From Struthidea cinerea (taxonomy: Eukaryota; Chordata; Aves; Passeriformes; Corcoracidae): 64,000 nucleotides of DNA. The notes beneath the pieces were generated by a model that was not told the origin of the DNA, ran no database searches, and worked only from the letters and a program-made list of their open reading frames with translations. Positions 33,063 to 45,800 of the stretch are shown in pieces. The position numbers were made by a program, and so were the translations under genes. Every line of letters begins with the position of its first letter. Position 1 is the stretch's first letter. The stretch is taken from positions 328,371-392,370 of the forward strand of contig VZTI01002792.1 of the NCBI GenBank assembly GCA_013397865.1, read 5' to 3'.

Positions 33063-34087
33063 TGTACTGGGTTTGTGTGGTGGATGGGGCTGGTAGCAGG
33101 GGGGTTACAGGGGTGCCTCCTGTGAGAAGCTGCCAGAAGCTTCCCCTGTGTCTGACAGAGCCAAGGCCAGAGGCTCCAAGATGGACCCACTGCTGGCCAA
33201 GGCTGAGCCCAGCAGAGATGGTGGTGGCACCTCTGGGAGAAGAGAGGAAGGTGAAAAAAACCCTGTGCAATTGCAGCCTGGAGAGAGGAGTGAGAATGTG
33301 TGAGAGGAACAGCCCTGCAGATGCCCAGGGTGGTGGAGAAGGAGGGGGAGGAGATGGTCCAGGTGCTGGAGCAGAGATTCCCTTGCAGCCTGTGGAGGGG
33401 GATGCCCAAGCAGGCTGTGACCCTGTGGGAATCCCACACTGGAGTAAGTTCCTGGCAGGACCTGTGGGCCCATGGAGAGAGGAGCCCAAGCTGGAGCAGG
33501 TTTGCTGGCAGGATCTGTGACCCCGCACAGGGGACACGCTGGAGCAGCCTGTTCTGAAGGACTGCACCCCATGGGAAGGAATCCACACTGGAGCAGTTTG
33601 CAGAGAGCTCCACGGGAACAGCCCGTGGACAGGACTCACACCAGGGACATTCCTGGAGGACTGTTTCCCGTGGGAGGGACCCCATGCAGGAGCAGGGGAG
33701 GAGTGTGAGGGGTCCTCCCCTGAGGAGGAAGGAGCAGCAGAGAGGACATGTAATGAAGGGATTGCAGCCCCCATTCCCTGTCCCCCTGTGTTGCTGGAGA
33801 CAGAGAAAATTGGGAGTGAAGCTGAGCCTAGGAAAAAGTGAGGAAGGTGTTTTAAGGGGTTTCAAGATTTGGTTTTATTTCTAACTACCCTGCTCTTTTT
33901 TGATTGGCAATAAATTAAGCTGATTTCCCCAAGCTGAGTCTGTTTTGCCTGTGACAGTAATTGCTGAGGGATCTCCCCCTGTCCTTATCTTGACCCATGA
34001 GCTTTTCATTATATTTTCTCCCCAAATCCAGCTGAAGAGAGGAGGGATAGAGCAGCTTTGGTGGGCACCCAGGCTCAACCCACCACA
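33063..34087 (+). mobile_element. Solo LTR of an endogenous retrovirus (ERVL-like), sense orientation
   Basis: The 1025-base element begins TGTACTGGG and ends CCACCACA (TG...CA). It is flanked by the 5-bp duplication TCCTT at 33058-33062 and 34088-34092. The text matches a type of long terminal repeat that I recall as abundant in songbird genomes. No internal retroviral genes flank it, so it is a recombined solo LTR. The middle (33365-33695) holds diverged reiterations of a unit with GGAGCAG at about 50-base spacing (33368, 33493, 33540, 33592, 33689). A sense AATAAA lies at 33909-33914. I see no convincing TATA box. Five-base duplications fit ERVL-type integration. The long minus-strand frame across it (33044-33865) is not a gene. 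Confidence 0.88.
33909..33914 (+). terminator. Polyadenylation signal AATAAA inside the LTR
   Basis: The hexamer lies about 170 bases before the LTR end and reads in the same direction as EBF1. It is followed by TG-rich text near 33930-33955 (GTCTGTTTTGCCTGTG), as expected of a retroviral R/U5 polyadenylation region. It could in principle act on EBF1 pre-mRNA. Use is not shown. Confidence 0.5.
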
Positions 34088-34092
34088 TCCTT
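34088..34092. repeat. Target-site duplication, right copy (TCCTT)
   Basis: This is the exact copy of 33058-33062, bordering the CA end of the LTR. Confidence 0.8.
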
Positions 34093-34357
34093 ATACGTTC
34101 ACTTACTTTCTACAGATTATGTTTATGAATTTAACATGACTCTCCCTCTCTATTTGCTTTCCCTGGGAACACCTCTAGTCAGAAAGCTAAAAAATGAAAT
34201 ACACATCTAAGGAAATGTTCCCATAAAAGAAATAACTCCCCGGTACCAGCGCTCTGTGCTCCCACACCCATTAGCATTCAGAGCAGCAGCTACTTCACAG
34301 AGAGCCTGTAGGAGAGACCCAGGACTTCCAGCACTCCCACAGACCCCGTGTCACCCG

Positions 34358-34423
34358 CTCAGCTGGTGTAAATTGGGCAGTTCAGGGGGAATGGTGGAGC
34401 TGAGCTGATTTGCACGTGCTGAG
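34358..34423. repeat. Imperfect hairpin fragment of an old interspersed repeat
   Basis: The left arm CTCAGCTGGTGTAAAT (34358-34373) pairs with the right arm ATTTGCACGTGCTGAG (34408-34423) at 13 of 16 positions around a 34-base centre. The centre includes AATGGTGGAGC. The design (CAGCTGGTGTAAAT, a CAATGG-like centre, ATTTACACCAGCTG) matches a repeat I recall from reptile and bird genomes. The copy is old and diverged. Confidence 0.6.
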
Positions 34424-34744
34424 GCTGGGACTGGCACCGAAATTTGGGGTGACTGAGCAAAGGCTCGCCCTCACGAGTACACACGTGCTGGTGCACATCT
34501 TCACACGTGTCCTTATGTGCTGGAAGAATGAGGTACATGGATGCAATTGAATACCTATGCATGACTTTTTTTTTCCATGCCTCCTGCTGATCAAAAATGC
34601 ACAGAATGGTACTTTTGTTTGCACAACACCCGTAATGGATTTTTCTCCTCCCACTGGTATCTTCTTCTTCCCCTTTCTTTGAAATAAACTTAAGCAAAGC
34701 TGTCTGTCTAAAGTATATATTCACACCAAGAGGTCTAGTTATCC

Positions 34745-34800
34745 CATAATAAGCACGTGTAACTCCCATTAGTGTCAATGAGAACTTCACATGCATATCA
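34745..34800 (-). repeat. Possible second fragment of the same old repeat
   Basis: The text AACTCCCATTAGTGTCAATGAG resembles ACTCCCATTGACTTCAATGG-type wording found in the same repeat. The stretch is short and diverged, so this is a weak call made by eye. Confidence 0.3.
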
Positions 34801-37154
34801 AAGGGGAGAATAGATTCATATGCTGTGAGCAGGAGCTGAAATTCAGATTTATAGTTCATGTTGTGTTTAATGGATAAATTCTTTGGCAGAGAGCTAAAAA
34901 CTATGAGGTGTTTATAACATTCCAGGTTCCCTTCCTTTTTAGTTAAAAGCAATAGCAGAACAAAAAATGTAACTAGCGTTCTGCTGTATTAAAAATGTAC
35001 ATATTTACAGCGAGCACATTTTTTTCCCCTTGCTCTTCTGATTTTTCTGTAATGGCTTTCCTGTTTTTAAAAACTCACAGATAGTGACCTCCAGGGTCTC
35101 CGAGGGCTGGACGCACTTGTGTGGCCAGAGACCAAACTAAAATGAAAGATTAAAGCAATTCTGAAAGATTTCCTGATAGGCCTCTGCCAGCGCTATTTCA
35201 GAAAAAAAGTCCCCTGTCATCTGGCCCCCGGCCATTTCCCGGCCACCTCCGTGGGTGTGGAGTGGGGAGGCATTTCAGAGCCGCTCTTGGAGTTTTGGTG
35301 CAACTCTTTATTAAATATTTAACCTCTCTCCTTTTTTTTTCCCTGCCCCTAATTCAGCTGCACTGCAAGGAGAGCAGTTTTTCTAAAGGCATCCAGATGC
35401 TGTGGTGCCTGATAACGTGGCTTTTGGGGAGGATGAGCCTTTACAGCACAGATGTGTTTCATCGATGGTGTGGGGCATCCTTTGTGTGTGTGGGGTGACA
35501 GAGGGATGGGCAGATTATGCAGAAATTTTGGCTGGAGGAGGGATGCAAGCTTGGGGCAGGCTTACAGCCTGTAAGATGTGTCAGGACAGAGGGATGTGGG
35601 ACCCCCAGCTGCCTCAAACCCACCCTGTCGTTCCCGATGCTCCGATAATGCCGAATCCCATCCCTCCGCCGGCCACCTTTGGGCTGGATGACTCAATTCT
35701 GGCATTTCCCTGCACAACCAGCTGTGTTTCTCCCTTTTTGCCCACTCTGAAGGAACCACAGCGCTGGGGACGTGGGATTTCCACTGGTTTTGTGGTTATG
35801 GGCAGCAGTATCCCAGCTTTTGTCACTGTGGCAGCGTGTCCCAGCAGTGTGGTGGGCAGCGACCCTGCAGGGGGACAAGGAGTCCTCAAGCTCCTGCCGT
35901 GTCCCCAACCCTGGAAAGTCTGTGCTTTGGCATCCACGCTGTTGTGTTTGAGGTAGCTCCCCATGGAGACAGAGATTTTAAGGGTTTTTTGGCTAATAGC
36001 TGGATAAACAGCCACTTTCCTGATGTTTGAACTGTTGCAAAGAAGTGGCCACTAAAGAACGGCAGGATGGTCACTGCTGGCCACCAGCTGGGCAAGCAAA
36101 AGACTCATCTTTAACTAACTCCTGTTTCAGCCTCTTTCCCACTCGGAAATAACGTTCTTCTGCATTCCAGCATTACCCAGGATTAGGTATTAAGAAACAC
36201 AAACAGAGTTAAACCTTTGGAAAAGGGTTCCTAAGGTGAATTTTGGGGCAGGGATAAGAGGTGAGCAGAGACCAAGGGCTGTCTAGCCCCAGGCTGTGCC
36301 CCAGTTTGCCCCTCGGGCCAAGAAGATGCTCACCCAGGTCCCAGGGCTGAGGGGCAGTTTCAGCCTGCAATGTGCTGATAAAGCCAGTTCACTGCCTCCA
36401 TAGAGGAAACATACTATTCCCCACTATTTTAATTAGGTTTTAAGTGGAATCAGCAGCATCAAGTTGTTTTAAAAAATTGCATAACAGAAACCACAGCTGA
36501 TCTTCAAAAACTCCTTTTCGGAGGGAAATGGTGATTATAAATAAGAAGGCAGTTTTATAGCTCAATTACTTTAGTAACTTGATTTAACAGCTTGTTTTTT
36601 AAACCTACACCAAACCTAAGATAAAGGATTGATAATGTAATATGTAGAATACATTCAGCATAAAAACTGCAAATCCTACATCATACCACTGGAAGAGAAA
36701 CATAAATGCATGCCGAAGCCTACAGTGGTTTTATTTTAACTAGTATAATATAACAACATGACATGCTGTGAAAAATAAATAACTTTTGAAAATGCATTTT
36801 CCAGGAATGAAAGTAATATTGAAAAATGACTGAAGTAATCACTTTTGTATGGATTCCGAGAGCAAAAGAGACAAAAAGAATAATTCAGAACTCGATGCAG
36901 TGTTATACGAAAGCATAAAAGGGTTTTATAAAATACCCTGCTCGAGCCTGTGCCGTGTATGTGCTTACGGTCAGACGTGGTGAACTTTGAGTGGTCCCTT
37001 TTTCTGTGAGTAGTGTTATTAGCAGTGATGTATCCTGCTATGCATGCAGGCCTTATTCAGCCTTGAAGTGACAGAATATGACCTGTAGCCAGAGCACACG
37101 AGCTTCTGGACTCCTACTAAATGCCATTTTTGCTTTGATTATCATTGTTTGGTG

Positions 37155-37215
37155 TGGAACAGATCAGCTACAGTGGAAATCTAATCTGGCTCCCATTAGC
37201 CTCAATGGAAACAGC
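37155..37215 (+). repeat. Possible third fragment of the old repeat
   Basis: CTAATCTGGCTCCCATTAGC followed by CTCAATGG resembles the ATCTGGCCCCCATTGAC...CAATGG wording of the same repeat. This is an eye match only. Confidence 0.35.
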
Positions 37216-37404
37216 ATCATGTCTTCACTTTTTCTGGGGGGATTGATTTCTTCCTGGGAAATCTCTCCTTATGTTATTTGCATGTGACTTCCTATTATAT
37301 TTTTTAGCACGTATTTGTAACCAGATGGGATGCAATGCTTGCAAGTCTTTGAGTATTTACCTGCTGTTTAATCCTTTTTAGTATTGGAACAGTAATGGAA
37401 TCGG

Positions 37405-37490
37405 ATTTAGGAGCTTTGGGGTCTGAATCTTCTCTCAACTCTGCCACTGTAAATTGGGAATAAATTTCCTAGAACCAGGGGAATTGGTTA
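37405..37490 (+). repeat. Possible fourth fragment of the old repeat
   Basis: The text around 37420-37465 (CTGAATCTTCTCTCA, then CCACTGTAAATTGGGAATAA) follows the order of words in the same repeat. No terminal duplication is visible. Family and boundaries are uncertain. Confidence 0.35.
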
Positions 37491-39834
37491 GATGTGATGC
37501 AGAGAGTATTCAAATGGGTGCAACCGCTGCTTACTCCTCTGGATGGTGTTGAAAAAGTAAACAGATTTGTACTTTGGGTAGGATGCCTCATGTGGGGCCC
37601 TCCGTGGGACTGAAGTACTCACCTCTGCAGTTAAAGGCACTGAAAATCTTGTTTTTATCCCTTGTGCTTGCAGCTGGAATAAATACCAGCTCTTGCAGCA
37701 GCCTTTCTGTGTCCTGCCTGTTTTTTTGGAAAAGGAGGCGGTGTGTCATTTTCAAAGCCTGTCGATGATGTGTATAAAGGGGATGTGAGCTGGGGTATTG
37801 TGAAATGCTTGTTGGGCAAGGAAGATGCTTTCCTTTGCATGGCTTACATTTCCCCTTGGAGTCTGGGCAGGTGGTGACAGAGAGCTGACACCTTGGTGGC
37901 CACGGCTGGCTGAGGGCTCCTGATCCACAGCACCACCAAAAGGATCTGTGCTGAACCCTTTGCGTGGTGCTAAGGAAGAGTCCACAGGCCTTAGACCTAA
38001 GATTATCTTCTCCTTCATTACCTTGAATCTTTGCAAACTCCCCCTGGGATCAGGCAGAGCTTTGTCAGGCACAGCACACAGGAGCGGTGCCTATAGAGTT
38101 AAATGTCCAGAAAAAAGTGCTTTATGTGGCTTTATATTAGTTTTAATTTCCTGGTGGAAAATGCTGTTAATCTCTAGTGTTCTCCCTTGCACTGTGTAAA
38201 ACAGGATATTATACCTATAGCAATATTAACTCCCTTTTATTGAGGGGCTCTTATTTTTGGTGCAAAACAGTGACTTGAGCGTTGTATAAAGTTGGTAGCC
38301 GTGTGCCAGGGCAGGTATGAATAGGAGTGATTCAGTGTCTGGGGTGCACTTCGGACATTCTTTGCATCCTGTTAATTATGTTAGTTTGGGGATGGACTTG
38401 AAAACCCTGTGCTGTGGCAAAAATCGGTGTTTTGAAGCTAGAACAAAGGTGCCTGTTAGGTTTGCCTTCCTCGGGCCTACAGAGGGGTATTTAAATCAAA
38501 GAACCCTGTCGCTTTTCTCCCACCATGTTACTGCATGTGTAAAACTGTGTTCAGGCAAGAGGGGGTTAATTCAATAAAATAAATATAAAATACTCTCCAG
38601 GCTGTTGGACAGAGCTGGAAGGGGTCAGAGGTTGCTGAGCTGCTTCACTAGCACACTAATCGATTTGCTGTCAAGGTAGTGGTGCTGGGGTTTCAAGTAA
38701 GAGAAGAATTGAGTGCCGCTCGGGCCCAATTTCCATAATTGCTCACTGCCTTTAGTGTACAACCTTTTATGAAACACAAAAAATATATCACTGAATTGTA
38801 TTGATTAGCCATTGGTCTGAATAATTCACTTAGTATTTATTGCCTGACCCTCAGAGGTTAAATAAATCCACTATCTAACTTTGGCTTGTGAGAAATATTA
38901 CTTATTCATTGAAATGTGGACTGATTATTACACAATGGGAGTGTATCTTTGTTGTTCTTTTTATCTCCTCCTGGAAAACTTAGTCCCTGCTGCATCTTAA
39001 TGGCAATGAGTTAAAACAAATATTTATGGATAGTGAAGAGCATTTTCCAAAATAAACACCAGTGAATCTGTACTAGCAGAGCTTGGGGTTTTTATGTGAA
39101 AGACTTTTTTTTCCCCTCACCCTGTTTTTCGGGTCACATTTCAGGGTCAAAATTCAAAATCCTCCGAAGTGAACTTTTATGTGTGATGGTGAAATATATT
39201 CATTCGCAAAGTTTTCACCGCAAGCATCAAGTCTGCATAGCAGCTTTATTGCTTGTGATGGGATCTAAGTCCGTTTTTATAGCACTATTTTTGGATAGCT
39301 CCTGAAGGCCGTAAATCTTCCTATCATATTAAACACCCTCTGATAATTAAATTCTCAAAGAAAACAGAAACCTTTCCTAACAAGGAAAGATAAAATTTAA
39401 ACCAGTCAACCATGGACAGCTCACTGTCATTACAATAAAAATGATTTCACATCACCTTCAAATGTTTTGGACATAATCTGCAGGGCACTTTATGGCTTTG
39501 TCAAACATTAAGGTAATAATCAATTATTTATCAGAGGATGGTATTTACATATCGCTTTTAGCATAGCTAAACAGTCCTTCTTTTGTTGATGAGCTGATAT
39601 ACCTCAAACACAATAGCATAGCTCTTAAATTTAATTATACACTCATTTACCATCAGATCTAGTCATCTAGATAAAATTGTTCAGTAGCTTGAAGTATCCC
39701 CTCCAAAAAAGATTTCCTAACTTTGTGTAAAGTCTTTCCTCAGTTTCCGGCCTGCATCCTCCAGCATCCCAAAGTATTGTTTTTGAAGTTTGATGGAATT
39801 TGTGTTAGGTCAAGAGGAGGAAACTATGTGAAGC

Positions 39835-39866
39835 TTTTTTTTTTCCTTTTTTTTTTTTNTTTTTTA
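39835..39866 (+). repeat. T-rich tract containing one undetermined base
   Basis: The tract has two T runs split by CC, with a single N at 39859. It is low-complexity sequence. The N probably reflects homopolymer length uncertainty. Confidence 0.95.
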
Positions 39867-42800
39867 ATGAAATGTAAAGGAAAAACCTAATGTGGTCTTG
39901 GTGCTACCTTGTATTTGTTGATGGCTGTGTGTGTCTGTATCCAGGATCTGAGCTTACAGTTAGCAGGAGCTCAAAGCCCGTGTTGGTGGTGTTATAATAC
40001 TGAGCCTCTTTTCCTGTATCACATAATGGAAGGAAAAGTCTGTCAGAAAATAATGGGGATATAATATGTACAAGATCCTCTAACATTTACCCAGGTGGCC
40101 AGCTTCCTGAGCCCTGAGCACGGCGTGACAGCCAGAGGATTTCAGCGTTCCAGACTCCTCACTCGGGGATCTGACAGTGCGTCCCAAACCGTGCTTGGGG
40201 TCCCCAGTGCTGGGAAAGGGGCAGTGCCACGGGATGTGGGGGCACCCAGGCACGGATTCCTACCTGGAGTGAGGCACGGCCGCTGGGGAGAGATAATTTT
40301 GCATCCATGTGGACCTTCAATTTATAACCTTCTTGCTAAAGTGCTGCGTGCAATGAACTGCCAGGAAGTCAATTTGTCTGCCTGGCAGGCAGGAGTGGCT
40401 CGAGCTCTGTCTCGGGGAGTGCAGAACAGGGATTTTTGTGTGCTGGTTGTCCATGAGGGCTCAGCAGCAACCACCAAGTCCTGTTGGGCTGTTCAGTTCA
40501 GCGAAACTTCAGTAGTGCTTGCTCAGGAACACTTTGCAGGAGCTCAGCATGTGGGTGCAGCTGGGAGAGGGATGGAGCAGCTGGAAGTGCTGGTGGGGCT
40601 TTCCAAGTGGCTGCTAGAGGTGGGAATATCCTGACAGGCATTCATCCCTATCTTCAGGTGCCTAAATGCCTGCACAAGTCTGGCCTTTGGCTAAGCTTGA
40701 GGCATACAAATTCTGCTGGGTATGTTTAAGTGACTGCTTTACACCCAGTTTGCATTAAAGGGGTTTATTATTTATTAAGGGGATGCCTTAATGTGTTTTT
40801 CCTCAGTTAAGTGATGTCATTTTGATATTGCCCGTAGTGATAGAAGGGTTATGAAATTCATCTTTCTGTCTCTGATGAGAAAAGACAAATTGACTTCTTG
40901 CGCTAACATTCCTTTGTTCAGGTAAAAACTTCGTAGCTGGGGTGCACAAATCAGTAGGAAAGCAACTTGAAAAAGTTTGTGATGGCATCTCAGCGTAATT
41001 CTGCTGTGGGTGTTGAAAGAAATGTGCTAGCTGAACAGTCACATTGGGAAGGCTACTTATACAAATAACATTTTAAAGCAAGCTAATGTCACAATAAAGT
41101 CCATAATAACAGGCAAATTAGTAAGAGGATCCTAAACCAGCAGCCCTGTCCTCTGATGAAAGGAGGTTGACGTTTCAACTCAAGCCCCCAGTTTTGTTCA
41201 CTCCAGGAACTCTCTGACCCTCGTGCTCATCACTGTTCCCAAAGCAGCGATGTCCTGGTCCTGGCAGAGGGCTCTGTGCTCTGCAGTCACCCATCCTCAT
41301 CTAAGCGGGGTGTAAAACTCTACTAAGATGTATAATGTTTTGTCAGTTTATATTAAAACTGGTGCTTCTTTTTGATTTTGCCTGCTTTCTCCGGAGAGGA
41401 ACAAAAAAGGAAAGCAAAAATAGAACAGAAAAGCCTCCTGGCAGTCGAGGACAAACAAGGCTGGTCCCTGCTCCCAGTTACATTTTAGGAAGGGGTGCAG
41501 GGAATCTGACTTTCTTCCAGTGCTGCTCCACTCCTAGCAAAACCAAACAAACATCCAAAAAAACCATCCCCAACTGTCTCCCCTCGCCCTGAGAGCTGCT
41601 CCTGCGGAGGGAGCGTGTCCTTCCAGCGGAGCCGAGTGGGGCAGGGGGTGGCAGGGCTGAGAGAGATCTCAGGCCTTCCCTCAGAGAGATCCTTTCCGTT
41701 TCCCACCTCCCAGGAGGCCCTGGATGGGATGAGGTGAGGGAGGGGAGGCACCACACACAGATCCCGAAAGCTGCTCTGCCCCGGTGGGGTCGTGCATCCC
41801 TCGGTGGTTTCACGGGTGCTTCCTTTGGCCCATGTCAGTCACAGTGCTGCCCACCCTGGTGAGGTGCCAAAGGTACCCATGGCCATTCACAGCCTTAATC
41901 CAAGGAAAAGGGAGGGGAATCCATCTCCTTCCCTGTCTCTTGTACGCTTTAATGCGTCCTGAAATGTACATTCTCTTTTCCTTTCAGGTTGCGCTGCACG
42001 TAACATTTGAAAAGCTCTGTCAAAACAACTGATGTGGGGGGAGAAAGTAATTGTCTTGGTATGGGATGGTTATCTAGACCTTAAGCAGCAGCACAGAGAG
42101 GGTTATTTTGTTTGCAGTTTAACTAGAAGTGCCCAAGATTTCCCAACTGTTCTATTTTTGCAAATGTAAAAGTTTCATAAAAGGGTCAGATTTAGGCCCT
42201 TGTGTGGGAAACAACTGATACTGCCAGCAACAGGGCAAGATCACTGCTGTGTTGTGGTTTAAATGTCTTATTGCATTCCAGGCATTGCTGAACTGTATAT
42301 AGAATGGATGACTTTAAATCTCTAGGACTTTGTGTGAATTAGTAACCTTTTGATTTTGTTTTAACATTTATATATTATTTTAACTCTAGATGTTTGTGAC
42401 TTCTACCCTCCCCCCAGTAAATAATCAGCTTATAACAGGAAATTATCAGGGCGGTTACAAACAGCTCTCAGGAACAGAGTCCACTTTTCTTTTTCTTTTT
42501 GGACTCCTATCTTTTTAATATTCTCATCTGGATGGTTTTGGCTCCAAACTAGAAGCAAATGGAAACCAGGGAATTGCCATCAGTACAGGGAATATATGGA
42601 TTTCATGTGCAGTAATGATGTATCTCAGCAGAGTTAGTAAAACTAGAGATGTCACATTCACAGCTGGTTAACATTTTACACTTGAAGTCCTCATAACATT
42701 TGTATATGTTTCAACACTTCTTTTTTTTTCAACTTGGGACCATCTGTATTTCTCATATGTGACACTGACTGGGAAGCACAAACTTTCACAGAACCAGCAA

Positions 42801-45800
42801 ATGACTAGTTAGCTCTACCAGATGTCTGTCTCTTCCCACTTTGTCACTCGAGATGCTATTAAATTGAAATTGGGTGGGGGAAACAGTGGACTTCTGAACT
42901 AAAAAACGTTCCCCAAAGAAGTTTTAAGTAAAGAATTTGGCTCCCAGGGTCTTTGTTGCATTTATAATAGCAATAATAAGGATGATGGATTTGTAGAGAA
43001 GGAAGACTTTTTAAATTTTAAAATAGATAATCATAGACTAATCTAAGCAGGTATTACATCTGCAAGAAAGGCTGTTAAAACCTATTCTCCTAAATTTCAA
43101 TTTGTCCTCCATGTATTCCTTTGCTCAGCTGTGTGGATCTCATTGTGATTTACTTTTCAATTTAGCAAAAGTTAATTTCTAATGCTTGCAAAGGATAAAT
43201 GCATGGAAAATACATCTTTTTTCCTGCTGTGTAGGTCCCATTAGGAAAAAACCATAGAAGTAACTGGTGTTCTCATTGCATCTCTTCTGAGCAATCCTGC
43301 CCCGGTGATTTGTTTTCCCTCCCTCAGCTGCTGTCGAGCTCTGCAGCACTTCAGGTGTTTTGCAGGGCTGTTTTTACCACAGCCTTTTGCATTTGAAGAA
43401 CTCACGATGGATTTTAGTGCAGAGTCAAACTCCACAGGCTGGGAGAAGGCTCCAGCAGACCCGGTCACGAGGACAAACAACAGCTTGGTTCCGTACAGCG
43501 CAGTGTGATGGGTGTCCCCTGAAGTCAGAGACCTAAATTAATTACATTTAATCAAGCCATGCTGAACAACTGAGCTAGACACCTCAACCTTTTCACGCTA
43601 TGGCTTTAATGTCCTACTTACACTCAGAGCTGAGGTTCAGGGGATGGATGTGACCATGGCATTCTGGCCCTTTGCTGGGAAAATCAAAGATCCCTTGAAA
43701 TGGAAGGTCTGTGGGTATGCCATTAAAAAGTGATACATAATGCTTGAAAAGAATATCACAAAGTTGTTTCAAATCACATTACTGGGAGCTTTCATTAAAG
43801 GGAAAACTTACTCCCGTTCTAAGGTGTACATTGTCAGTAACTAAAGTTAGCAGGAATCTGATTCCATTTTTCACATTCAGACAGACCTGTAGAGACATAT
43901 TAAGTAGAAAATCCAGAGAAAAGGAGAACCACCTATAGGAAATCTTGCAGGGTTCAGACAAGGGCAGTTTCATGTGACCTCGTAGATTGGATATAAAAAG
44001 GCTGCTATTAGTTCCATGTCAGTTCTTATAGCAAATGTTACAGAGTAATGGAGGGTGTTAAGCTGTCAAGTACTAGCAAGGGTTAATAAGGTTAAAGAAG
44101 AAGTAAAAGCAGGCCAACAACAAAAAGGAAAAAAACCCCGTGGATAAATATGCCCTAATAAATAAAGGATGGCATATCAAGGGGGAAACTAAAGTCATAA
44201 CTTGGGAGCAAAGCAGTTGGAGAAATTGGAAGCAGGATAATACAATGTGCTTTCTCTTGTGCTGGTGCTATGGCTAACTCCAGGCAGTGCAGGATGCTGC
44301 AGGGCAGGACTGAATCCCCTATTTCCCACAGATAGCTGGAAAAAAAAAATGTATAGTTGAGTCCACTAAATGTTCTAAATATAAATGGAGGGATGCAAAT
44401 GAGTGAATAAATGCATACATGGAGTAAGTAATTAAATAAGAGAATCCCAGGAACAGGAGCAAAGCACCTGAAGTTAAATATGAGCCATGTTTTGACATTG
44501 TCCTCTGAGATGATTTGAGCTTTGGTGCTTTCTTGTAGCTGAATTCCAAGGTAATTCACATCTCTGAAAGACAGGAAAAGATAGAACTTGAAGCTCTTAT
44601 GACATGTTATTCTTTCTAGGAGTTTCTGGCATTTCTCTTAATTTTAGCCTGCTAGGACATTATTAAGGAAGGAGTTTTAAAACTTTTTTTCTTCCTTAGG
44701 AGTATTCTACCTGCTTTATATATCAGGCCTGAGTTTTGCGACTCCTCACATGCACGCTGTCCTTCATCTTCAGGCACAGTTTCTGTGAGCTCAGTTATTC
44801 CAAGGAGATCAGTATTGCCTTGTCTAAAGTTAAGGCTGAAGCAGCATTTGCAGGTGGGAGCTACTGGACTGCAAAAAATGCTTAGCTGTGATCTCAGTGG
44901 GCATTTTGATTTTATTAAAATTGCTGGCAGCTCTCACGAGCTGCTCTTGGGGTGATCCAGCTTTTTACTGCAAGTGCAGTCGGCAAGTTGTGCCTTCTAT
45001 TGGTGAGGTTCACGGATTTGGCTTTTTTGTTTATAACCAAAACGGAGCTTGAGAGCAGATTATTTTGCCTTTCTAAGTATTGTACCTCAACATTTTTAGT
45101 TGTAGCTCTACCTGTCTTGTGAGGGAAAAATATTAGTCCAAAAGACCCTCCTATGAATTGTTGCCAAATATTTTTTATTTATAGCCAAGTGCTAACCGAG
45201 CTAAACTTTGCACGCTTGTCTTTGCTTTTGCCTTTCCCCGTTCTCTTTGCTCATCAGCGTGCCTGCAAAAGTACACAAATAATTTCTGAAACCCCTCTGC
45301 CAGTCCTCTTGCTATCACTTGCAGACCATGAGCCGGCAGACATCAGGCTGAGAAACATGATGAAAAGATGTAATGAGTCCTGACATGGCTTTTAGGCTGC
45401 TGGGTTTGCCAGCAGCAGGCAATGCTGGATCTCATTTGCTGTTTGCTGGGACCACAAGGCTGCAGAGAGCCCAGGTTGTCCCCACCCGTGGCCATCTCCC
45501 TGCCAGGGGTGGGGGTCTTGCAGAATGATGGGTGTTTTTGCTGCTGTAGGAAAATATTGTCCCCATCCCAAAATACTTCATACAACTACCTCCTTCCTTT
45601 TGCCCAGGGAGATTGGTTCAGCGGGAGGGAGAGGAAAGAATAAGGAAAAGATTGTGTTTATTTCCTCCACGAAGCAGCCTGAGGATCTGCCTCATTCCAA
45701 GACATCTGATTAATTGCTCAGCCGAAGGAGCGCTGGAAAACGTTTACATCATTTATCAGTTTGGAGGAGGGAAGTGAAAACAAAAAATACGTTTGTTTTT

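Larger units (their letters stand above)
34093..39836 (+). other. EBF1: EBF1 intron 6, fourth part: old repeats and candidate regulatory DNA
   Basis: No gene is seen. 34340-34800 and 37155-37490 contain wording of the old palindromic repeat (separate entries). 35380-35960 and 36240-36380 are GC-richer with chance frames only. 36400-36960, 38740-39060 and 39300-39700 are A+T-rich, free of obvious low complexity and rich in TAAT/ATTA cores, which makes them candidate conserved non-coding elements by composition alone. The remainder shows nothing I can name. Confidence 0.7.

Noticed and set aside
33044..33865. 273-codon minus-strand open frame
   Set aside because: It lies across the antisense strand of the solo LTR. 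It is Ser/Pro/Cys-rich low-complexity text with no domain, and it is explained by LTR composition.
34359..34952. 197-codon minus-strand open frame
   Set aside because: It overlaps fragments of an old interspersed repeat and has no domain.
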